Assembly: GCF_030457605.1 (NCBI RefSeq)
Contig: NZ_JAKDUR010000001.1
Span: 1 to 64,000 of the forward strand
Direction of reading: 5' to 3'
DNA: 64,000 nt
Source of the DNA: Halomonas sp.
Lineage (GTDB): Bacteria > Pseudomonadota > Gammaproteobacteria > Pseudomonadales > Halomonadaceae
Each line of letters begins with the position of its first letter. Positions within the stretch are counted from its first letter, which is position 1. The notes beneath the pieces were generated by a model. It was not told the origin of the DNA and made no database searches. It saw nothing but the letters and a program-made list of their open reading frames with translations. Position numbers and translations under genes: made by a program. Shown here piece by piece: positions 57,498 through 64,000 of the stretch.

Positions 57498-60173
57498 CTA
57501 AACGCCCAGTACCTCGACCAGCCGTTCGCGCAGTCGGGCCTGGCGTCCGGGGTCAATCAACGGTTCGCCGGCCTTGGTGGTGATGAAGAACACATCCTCT
57601 ACCCGCTCGCCAAGCGTGGCGATCTTGGCGGCAGAAAGCGCGATGTCCTGCTCCATGAAAATCCGCCCTACCCGGGCCAGCAGGCCGGGGCGATCGGGGG
57701 CGGTGAGCTCTAGCAGGGTGCGCTCGTTACCGGGGTCCTGTTCGATCAGCACGTTGGTAGGCACCTTGAAATGCCTGAGCTTGCGCGGCGTATGGCGGCT
57801 GACGATGCGCGGGTAGTCGTCCGGATCGTCCAGCTCTTCCACCAGGTGGCGGCGCATTTCTTCGATGCGTTCGCCGTCGCGGATCGACTGGTGCTGGCTA
57901 TCCAGCACGATGAAAGTGTTCAGCGTCCAGTCGTTGCGCGAGGTGGCGATGCGGGCATCGTGAATCGACAGGCCGAGCTGCTCCATGGCCGCGGCGGTGG
58001 CGGCAAACAGGTCATCGACCGAGCGGGTGTGAATGAACACCTGGGTGCCGCCTTCGGCCATGTCGTCGGCGGGAGCGCTGATCAGCACCAGCGGCAGGTG
58101 GGTGTCGCGGTGGGAAAGAATGCCCCGGGTCTGCCAGACGATTTCGCTGGGCGCGTATTGCAGGAAGTAGTCTTCGCCGAGCGAATCCCACAGCGGATCA
58201 ATCTGGGCTTCGCTGATGCCCGCCGACTGCAGCAGCGAGCGCGCCTCGTCGCGGGTTTCGTGCACCCAGTCGTCGCGATCGGGCGGATTTTGCAGGCCGC
58301 GTCGCAGCGCGCGTTTGGTTTCGGCGTGCAGTTGGCGCAAAAGCGTCGCCCTCCAGCCGTTCCAGAGCGTGGGATTGGTGGCGTTGATGTCGGCCACGGT
58401 GAGCACGTAGAGGTAATCCAGCCGGGTTTCGTTCTGCACCGTCAGGGCGAAATCGCGGATCACCTCGGGGTCGGTGGTGTCGCGCTTCTGCGCGGTCATC
58501 GACATCAGTAAATGGTGTTCGATCAGCCAGCTGGCAAGCTTGGTGTCGTGATTGGACAGCCGGTGGCTGTGGCAGAACTGTTCGACGTCCCGGGCGCCGA
58601 TAATCGAGTGGTCGCCGCCGCGGCCCTTGCCGATATCGTGGAACAGTCCGACGATCCAGAGGATGTCGAGCCTGGGCAGCTTGGGCATCAGCGTGGCGGC
58701 AACGGCAAAGTCTTCCCGGGCGTCGGGTTTGCGAAAGCCGTGCAGCAGCTTGAGCAGTTTGAGCGTGTGGGCGTCCACGGTGTAAATGTGGAACAGGTCG
58801 TGCTGCATGAGCCCGACCGCGCGGCCGAATTCGGGCAGATATTTGCCCAGAATGCCGTAGCGGTTCATCCGCCGCAGCTGGCGCGGCACGTTGCCTGACG
58901 AGCGCAACAGCGCCATGAACAGTCGTTGATGCAACGGGTCGTCGCGATAGTGGTCGTCGATCAGGTGGCGATGGTCGCGCATCAGGCGGATGGTGTCGGC
59001 GCGCACCCCTTCGATCTCCGGGTGCTCGGCCATGAGCAAAAACAGTTCCAGCAGGGCCTCGGGATGATCCCGGAACAGGTTTCTGGAACGCGCCTGAATA
59101 TAGCCGCCCCGGGTTTCAAAGCGCTCGTTGAGCTCCACGGCGGCAAGCGACTGCTCGCCGCGCAGGATGACTTCATCAAAGTGTTGCAGCAGCATGTCGT
59201 TAAGCCCGGCCAGCGCGGTGACGTGGCGGTAGTAACGTTTCATGAACTGTTCGACGGCGAGGCGCTCGGCGGTGTCCTTGAAGCCGAAAAGTTCGGCGAT
59301 GCTGCGCTGGTGGTCAAACAACAGGCGGTCTTCGGCGCGTCCGGCGAGCATGTGCAGGGCATAGCGCACCTGCCATAAAAACGCCTGGCCCTGGCTCAGG
59401 ATGCGCAGTTCGGCGTCGTTCATGAAGCCGTTGGCGACGATGTCGGCGTATTTCTCGGTGCCGAAATGACGCTTGGCCACCCAGCCGATCATCTGGATGT
59501 CGCGAAGCCCGCCCGGCGAGCTTTTGATGTTGGGCTCAAGGTGATATTCGGAATTGTTGTAACGCTGGTGACGAGCAATCTGCTCTTCCCACTTGGCGGC
59601 AAAGAAACGGTCGGCCGGCCACAGATGCGTCGCGTCCAGGCGCTCGCGCATGGTCTCCCGCAGCCGTTCGGGGCCGGCAATCAGGCGCGTCTCCAGCAGG
59701 TTGGTCATTACCGTGACGTCGGCGGCGGCCTCGCGCTCACAGTCATTCAATGAGCGTACGCTGTGACCGATCTCCAGACCGATATCCCACAGGAAGGTAA
59801 CAAAGGCCATCAGGGGTTCACGGTAGGGGATGTCGTCGTCGCGTTCGAGCAGCAACAGCAGGTCGATATCCGAATACGGATGCAGTTCGCCACGCCCATA
59901 GCCGCCCACGGCGAGCAGGGCGACGCCGTCGTCCGGCCAGGCGTGCTGTTCCCAGGCTATCGCCAACAGCCGATCGAGGTGCCAAGCGCGCCCGCGTACC
60001 AGGTCGCGGATATCTGCGCCTGCGCGAAAGCGCGCGTCAAGGCGTGCCTGCAGCGTTTCCAGCGCGCCCTTGAACGGTGCGATCGGCGAGCGCGAGCCGG
60101 CCAGCTCGGCGCGAAAGGCGTCAAGATCCAAAAGCGAGGTGTCCGGCACGTACCGGTAATGATGAAGAAGCAT
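57498..60173 (-). CDS. glnD: Bifunctional PII uridylyltransferase/uridylyl-removing enzyme GlnD
   Basis: Glutamine sensor that uridylylates or deuridylylates PII. The 891-residue protein has the nucleotidyltransferase site VGGYGRGELHPYSDIDLLLL (Asp102, Asp104), the HD hydrolase domain with LFHDIGKGRGGDHS near residue 510 and two C-terminal ACT domains (second: LELTAPDRPGLLARVGRIFM). Starts in the map stop codon (TGATG). No PII gene is in the window. Confidence 0.96.
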   Translation of the reverse strand: MLLHHYRYVPDTSLLDLDAFRAELAGSRSPIAPFKGALETLQARLDARFRAGADIRDLVRGRAWHLDRLLAIAWEQHAWPDDGVALLAVGGYGRGELHPYSDIDLLLLLERDDDIPYREPLMAFVTFLWDIGLEIGHSVRSLNDCEREAAADVTVMTNLLETRLIAGPERLRETMRERLDATHLWPADRFFAAKWEEQIARHQRYNNSEYHLEPNIKSSPGGLRDIQMIGWVAKRHFGTEKYADIVANGFMNDAELRILSQGQAFLWQVRYALHMLAGRAEDRLLFDHQRSIAELFGFKDTAERLAVEQFMKRYYRHVTALAGLNDMLLQHFDEVILRGEQSLAAVELNERFETRGGYIQARSRNLFRDHPEALLELFLLMAEHPEIEGVRADTIRLMRDHRHLIDDHYRDDPLHQRLFMALLRSSGNVPRQLRRMNRYGILGKYLPEFGRAVGLMQHDLFHIYTVDAHTLKLLKLLHGFRKPDAREDFAVAATLMPKLPRLDILWIVGLFHDIGKGRGGDHSIIGARDVEQFCHSHRLSNHDTKLASWLIEHHLLMSMTAQKRDTTDPEVIRDFALTVQNETRLDYLYVLTVADINATNPTLWNGWRATLLRQLHAETKRALRRGLQNPPDRDDWVHETRDEARSLLQSAGISEAQIDPLWDSLGEDYFLQYAPSEIVWQTRGILSHRDTHLPLVLISAPADDMAEGGTQVFIHTRSVDDLFAATAAAMEQLGLSIHDARIATSRNDWTLNTFIVLDSQHQSIRDGERIEEMRRHLVEELDDPDDYPRIVSRHTPRKLRHFKVPTNVLIEQDPGNERTLLELTAPDRPGLLARVGRIFMEQDIALSAAKIATLGERVEDVFFITTKAGEPLIDPGRQARLRERLVEVLGV

Positions 60174-60964
60174 CAGCGGGCGAGAAAACTCAGGTCTTCA
60201 TCGCTGCGTGCGGTCAGCACTTCCACGCCGGACTCGGTGACCAGCAGAGTGTGCTCCCACTGGGCCGAAAGGCCGCGGTCCTTGGTCACGGCCGTCCAGC
60301 CGTCGCGCAGCACCTTGGTCTTGTAGTTGCCCGCGTTGATCATCGGCTCGATGGTAAAGCACATCCCGGCGGCAAGCTCGATGTCGGCCTCCGGCGCGTA
60401 GCCGTCGTAGTGCAGAAACTGTGGCTCTTCGTGAAAACCGGCGCCGATGCCGTGGCCGCAGAAGTCGCGTACCACCGAGTAGCCGTTGGCTTCAGCGTGT
60501 TGCTGAATGACTCGGGCAAGCTCTGACAGGCGTACGCCGGGCTTGATCGCGGCCATGCTTTTATACAGGCATTCCCGGGTCACGCGGCTCAGGCGCTCGC
60601 CCTTGATGCTCTCGCCGACGATGAACATCATGCTGGAGTCGCCGTGATAGCCGTCGGCGGTCCTGACGGTGATGTCGAGGTTCATGATGTCGCCTTTTTT
60701 AAGCTTCTTGGCGTCATCGGGAATGCCGTGGCAGACCACGTGGTTGATCGAGGTGCAGGTGGCCTTGGGAAAGCCGTGGTAGTTGAGCGGCGCCGGCGTT
60801 GAGCCCAGCCCGTCAACGATATATTCATGGCACAGGCGGTCGATTTCGCCGGTGCTGATACCCGCCTTGACGTGGGGGATGATCATTTCAAACACGCTGG
60901 CCGCCTGACGGCCGGCTTCGCGCATCTTGTCGATTTCGGCGGGCGTTTTAATCGGAACGTTCAT
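60173..60964 (-). CDS. map: Methionine aminopeptidase, type I
   Basis: Removes N-terminal methionine. The ATG at 60964 gives 263 residues starting MNVPIKTPAEI; the frame's upstream 56 residues lie in the divergent promoter region. The metal ligands appear in IMNLDITV, GYHGDSSMMF, RDFCGHGIG, FTIEPMIN and the final Glu in SAQWEHTLLVTESG. Its stop overlaps glnD. Divergent from rpsB, the conserved arrangement. Confidence 0.96.
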   Translation of the reverse strand: MNVPIKTPAEIDKMREAGRQAASVFEMIIPHVKAGISTGEIDRLCHEYIVDGLGSTPAPLNYHGFPKATCTSINHVVCHGIPDDAKKLKKGDIMNLDITVRTADGYHGDSSMMFIVGESIKGERLSRVTRECLYKSMAAIKPGVRLSELARVIQQHAEANGYSVVRDFCGHGIGAGFHEEPQFLHYDGYAPEADIELAAGMCFTIEPMINAGNYKTKVLRDGWTAVTKDRGLSAQWEHTLLVTESGVEVLTARSDEDLSFLAR

Positions 60965-61425
60965 GGGCACTCGATTGCATGAAAAAGGAAAAACTGAAAG
61001 TGAACAAACCACGGCAGTCGTGAGCAGCCTCGGGCAGGGTGTCCCCCGGCCTGTGACAACGACTGCACTACAGCATACGCTCTTGCCGGTGAAACGTGGC
61101 CGGTCGGCGCATATAAGGTGGTGCGACTTCATCTTGGCAAGGAACTATGGTATAAAGCCGCGCGCTTTCCTGCAATCGTCCGCCGTGTCCGGCGCAGGCT
61201 CGCCGGAGCTTTTCTGCTCTCGGCCCGGGTCCTGTCGGCGCTCAGGATAAAAAGGAAGCCGTAAAGGCATCGCGCCGCTGGCGGCGTTGATGCATCAATA
61301 ACTGCAAGCCTTGAAAACACACATGCACCGGCACATGGTCCCGGGTGCCTTTGAACGCCGCACGGCGTCACTGGTCGGATCCATGGGGTGCGTGGAGGCC
61401 TAACCCGAGTTTCAGGAGTTTTACC
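60965..61425. other. map-rpsB divergent region and rpsB leader
   Basis: The 461-nt gap carries a candidate rpsB promoter at 61128-61156 and then a leader of about 265 nt rich in short G/C hairpins (for example GCCGCACGGCG near 61360). In E. coli S2 autoregulates rpsB through its leader; a similar role here is inference. No clear promoter was found for map. Confidence 0.65.
61128..61156 (+). promoter_or_regulatory. Candidate promoter for rpsB-tsf
   Basis: TATAAA (-10, 5/6) with an extended TGG lies 17 nt after TTCATC (weak -35, 3/6). Its TGGTATAAAG core is the same as that of the rpmB promoter at 47949-47958. Confidence 0.45.
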
Positions 61426-62178
61426 ATGGCACATGTCAATATGCGTGACCTGCTCAAGGCAGGCGCCCACTTCGGCCACCAGACCAAGTACTGGAACCCG
61501 AAGATGAGTCAGTACATCTTTGGTGCGCGCAACAAGATCCATATCATCAACCTCGAGCACACGCTGCCGGCGCTGAACGAAGCGATCGACGTGGTTGAGA
61601 AAATGGCCGCGGCCAACAACAAGATCCTGTTTGTGGGCACCAAGCGCAGCGCCAGCAAGATCATCAAGGAAGAAGCCAACCGCGCCGGTCAGCCGTTCGT
61701 CAACCATCGCTGGCTCGGCGGCATGCTGACCAACTTCAAGACGATCCGTCAGTCCATCAAGCGCCTGCGTGATCTGGAAGCGATGCGTGAAGACGGCACC
61801 TTCGAGAAGCTGCTCAAGAAGGAAGTGCTGACGGCTACCCGTGAGCAGGAAAAGCTTGAGCGCTCCATTGGCGGCATCAAGGCCATGGGCGGTCTGCCGG
61901 ACGCACTGTTCGTGGTTGACGTTGATCATGAGCGCCTCGCGATCAACGAAGCCAACAAGCTGGGCATTCCGGTCATCGGCGTGGTGGACACCAACTCCAA
62001 CCCCGACGGCGTTGACTACGTGATCCCGGGCAACGATGACTCCATCCGCGCCATCCAGATCTACGTCAAGGCGATTGCCGATGCCTGCGGCCGTGCCAAA
62101 GAAGGCAGCCCGGACGAGTTCGTTGAAGTTGCTGACGACGCTACCGGCGCCGACAACAGCGCAGCCGCCGCCGAGTAA
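61426..62178 (+). CDS. rpsB: 30S ribosomal protein S2
   Basis: A 250-residue S2 needed for S1 binding. [40 protein letters not shown] and [13 protein letters not shown] are family signatures. The ATG at 61426 has CAGGAG upstream. The acidic tail ends DNSAAAAE. tsf follows with a hairpin between. Confidence 0.98.
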   Translation: MAHVNMRDLLKAGAHFGHQTKYWNPKMSQYIFGARNKIHIINLEHTLPALNEAIDVVEKMAAANNKILFVGTKRSASKIIKEEANRAGQPFVNHRWLGGMLTNFKTIRQSIKRLRDLEAMREDGTFEKLLKKEVLTATREQEKLERSIGGIKAMGGLPDALFVVDVDHERLAINEANKLGIPVIGVVDTNSNPDGVDYVIPGNDDSIRAIQIYVKAIADACGRAKEGSPDEFVEVADDATGADNSAAAAE

Positions 62179-62216
62179 GGTGGCGAGGCGGCACATGACG
62201 TGCCGCATTGTCTGAA

Positions 62217-62240
62217 GAGGGGGCCTGGCCCCCCTTTTTT
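62217..62240 (+). terminator. Terminator/attenuator between rpsB and tsf
   Basis: GGGGG-CCTGG-CCCCC plus six T residues. Between co-transcribed rpsB and tsf it would act as a partial terminator, lowering tsf relative to rpsB, unless tsf has its own promoter. Confidence 0.75.
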
Positions 62241-62284
62241 CCCGCTTTTCATCATTCAGCTAGACTCATTAGAGGTGAATTCCC

Positions 62285-63154
62285 ATGGCAGCTATCAGCG
62301 CCTCTCAGGTTAAGGAACTGCGCGAGCGCACCGGTCTTGGCATGATGGAGTGTAAAAAAGCACTCACTGAAACCGGCGGCGACATCGAAGTCGCGATCGA
62401 AAACCTGCGCAAGAACTCCGGCCTTAAAGCCGCGAAAAAAGCCGACCGCACCGCCGCTGAAGGCGCCGTTGTGACCAAAGTGGCCGACGACGGCAGCTAT
62501 GGCGTGATGGTCGAGATCAATTCCGAAACCGATTTTGTCGCGCGTGATGACAACTTCACCGGCTTCGCCAGCACCATCGTTGATGCCTTCTTCGCCGCGA
62601 AAAGCGAAGACGTGGCCGCCGTGATGGACGGTGACCTGGAAAAAGTCCGCGAAGAGTTGGTGCAAAAGATCGGCGAGAACATCAGCGTGCGTCGTGCCGT
62701 TGTGGTTGATGCCGGCGAAGGCAACACCGTGGGCGAATACGTCCACGGCGGCCGTATCGGCGTGCTGACCGTGCTCAAGGGCGGCACTTCCGAAGCGGCC
62801 AAGGACATCGCCATGCACGTGGCGGCGATCAATCCGAGCGTGGCACGCCCGGACGACATGCCCCAGGACGAGCTGGACAAGGAAAAGGCGATCATTCTGG
62901 CGCAGCCGGACATGGCCGGTAAGCCGGAAAACATCGCCGAGAAAATGGTTCAGGGTCGCCTCAAGAAGTACCTGGCGGAAAACAGCCTGACCGAGCAGCC
63001 GTTCGTCAAGAACCCCGATCAGAGCGTGGCCGAGTATGCCAAGGCCGCCGGTGGTGAAGTGTCCGGTTTTACCCGCTTTGAAGTGGGCGAAGGCATTGAA
63101 GTCGAAGAAGTCGACTTCGCCAAGGAAGTCATGGAACAGGCTGGCCGTAGCTAA
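62285..63154 (+). CDS. tsf: Elongation factor Ts
   Basis: Nucleotide exchange factor for EF-Tu. The 289-residue protein has the UBA-like start [20 protein letters not shown], then the [10 protein letters not shown] motif that contacts EF-Tu, and two core subdomains. AGAGGTG lies before the ATG. pyrH follows after 117 nt. Confidence 0.98.
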   Translation: MAAISASQVKELRERTGLGMMECKKALTETGGDIEVAIENLRKNSGLKAAKKADRTAAEGAVVTKVADDGSYGVMVEINSETDFVARDDNFTGFASTIVDAFFAAKSEDVAAVMDGDLEKVREELVQKIGENISVRRAVVVDAGEGNTVGEYVHGGRIGVLTVLKGGTSEAAKDIAMHVAAINPSVARPDDMPQDELDKEKAIILAQPDMAGKPENIAEKMVQGRLKKYLAENSLTEQPFVKNPDQSVAEYAKAAGGEVSGFTRFEVGEGIEVEEVDFAKEVMEQAGRS

Positions 63155-63176
63155 GGTCAGACGTTTCACTGCGTGG

Positions 63177-63198
63177 GGCGTGCGCATTGGCGCACGCC
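63177..63198 (+). other. Intercistronic hairpin between tsf and pyrH
   Basis: GGCGTGCGC and GCGCACGCC form a 9-bp stem with an ATTG loop. No T run follows, so it looks like an mRNA processing or stability element and not a terminator. Confidence 0.6.
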
Positions 63199-63271
63199 TT
63201 CGCGTATCCGCTCCCCGTGCGCGGGGTGCTTTTGCCTATCCGCTGTTCAGGTCTGCCGCAGGAGAGATGCC

Positions 63272-64000
63272 ATGCCCACTGAAACGAACGAACCCCAGAC
63301 GCCCGCCCCCCAACCAGCCGTGAGTTCGAAGTCGAACTACAAGCGCATTTTGCTCAAGCTTTCGGGCGAAGCGCTGATGGGCGAGCACGAGTTCGGTATC
63401 GACCCCAAGGTGCTTGACCGCATGGCGCTGGAAATCGGCCAGCTTGTTGGTATTGGCGTGCAGGTGGGGTTGGTGATCGGCGGTGGCAACCTGTTTCGCG
63501 GCGCCGCGCTTAACGAAGCCGGCATGGATCGCGTGACCGGTGACCATATGGGCATGCTGGCAACGGTCATGAACGCCCTTGCCATGCGCGATGCGCTCGA
63601 ACGCTCCAACATCCGCTCGCGGGTGATGTCGGCGATCCAGATGAGCGGCGTGGTCGAACACTATGACCGCCGTTCGGCCATCCGCTACCTGACGTCCGGC
63701 GACGTAGTGCTGTTCTCCGCGGGTACCGGCAATCCGTTTTTCACCACCGACTCCGCTGCCTGCCTGCGGGGCATCGAAGTGGATGTGGATGTGGTGATCA
63801 AGGCCACCAAGGTGGATGGCGTTTATGACAAGGATCCGGTAAAACACGCCGACGCGGTAAAATATGAACAGCTGAGCTATGACGACGCGCTGGATCAGAA
63901 GCTCGGCGTCATGGATTTGACCGCTATCTGCCTGGTACGTGACCATAATATGCCGGTGCGGGTATTTGACATGAACAAGCCTGGCGCGTTGCTGAATCTG
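63272..64000 (+). CDS. pyrH: UMP kinase, 3' end beyond the window
   Basis: Bacterial hexameric UMP kinase of the amino-acid-kinase fold. 243 codons are present without a stop; only the last residues should be missing, since the sequence reaches [19 protein letters not shown]. Seen are [33 protein letters not shown] and [15 protein letters not shown]. The first ~20 residues are a Pro/Gln-rich tail not usual in the family. GGAGAG precedes the ATG by 5 nt. Confidence 0.96.
   Translation, partial: MPTETNEPQTPAPQPAVSSKSNYKRILLKLSGEALMGEHEFGIDPKVLDRMALEIGQLVGIGVQVGLVIGGGNLFRGAALNEAGMDRVTGDHMGMLATVMNALAMRDALERSNIRSRVMSAIQMSGVVEHYDRRSAIRYLTSGDVVLFSAGTGNPFFTTDSAACLRGIEVDVDVVIKATKVDGVYDKDPVKHADAVKYEQLSYDDALDQKLGVMDLTAICLVRDHNMPVRVFDMNKPGALLNL

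Overview
The window is a 64 kb stretch of GC-rich chromosome from a gammaproteobacterium. The best fit is Oceanospirillales/Halomonadaceae (Halomonas or a close relative). This rests on protein character (many acidic, Pseudomonas-like but distinct proteins), on gene orders shared with Pseudomonas (xerD-dsbC-hom-thrC-recJ, coaBC-dut-algC-argB, map-glnD-dapC-dapD) and on enteric-type blocks (ypjD/ffh-rpsP-rimM-trmD-rplS, ftsYEX-rpoH, prfB-lysS). The genus is an inference; no rRNA is present. Almost all of the window is core housekeeping DNA. I see no prophage, insertion sequence, CRISPR array or integrated island.

Layout. 1-6.7 kb: initiator tRNA, a large DUF349 protein, minCDE and exonuclease I. 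6.5-10.5 kb: a REP doublet, a periplasmic M16 protease and an SRAP-fold protein that has lost all four active-site residues. 10.4-14 kb: TetR regulator with a PlsC-like acyltransferase, then corB-ypjD. 14-18 kb: ffh and the rpsP-rimM-trmD-rplS operon. 18-25.7 kb: xerD, dsbC, hom, thrC, recJ and an MFS exporter. 25.7-28.8 kb: a tightly overlapping merR-copA-micro-ORF operon with a recognisable MerR-type promoter. 29-35 kb: a FadL porin, prfB with its programmed +1 frameshift, lysS, a small acidic protein and a DHA2-type MFS pump. 35.4-37.2 kb: bolA, a probable DNA polymerase III psi subunit, rimI and convergent zapB. 37.3-42.1 kb: rsmD, then ftsY-ftsE-ftsX-rpoH. 42.1-47.7 kb: slmA, argB, algC, dut and coaBC on the minus strand, radC on the plus strand. 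48-52 kb: rpmB-rpmG, mutM, rlmI and ald. 52-61 kb: slyX facing a membrane-anchored cold-shock-domain protein, then dapE, dapD, yffB-like, dapC, glnD and map. 61-64 kb: rpsB, tsf and pyrH, the last cut by the window edge.

How the genes work together. Cell-division placement and timing are heavily represented: MinCDE, SlmA, FtsEX, ZapB and XerD. Protein targeting is complete at the protein level (Ffh and FtsY). Translation and ribosome maturation are spread over rpsP, rimM, trmD, rplS, rpmB, rpmG, rpsB, tsf, prfB, lysS, rsmD, rlmI, rimI and map. Three steps of the succinylase lysine/diaminopimelate route (dapC, dapD, dapE) lie together beside the PII-modifying enzyme GlnD.

I did not find a convincing new multi-gene system. 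The items most worth a second look are the active-site-less SRAP protein, the U1-U72 end of the initiator tRNA, the 23-residue membrane micro-ORF behind copA with its unusual MerR regulator, the membrane-tethered cold-shock domain, the long HolD-like protein and the lone GTAG-headed REP doublet.
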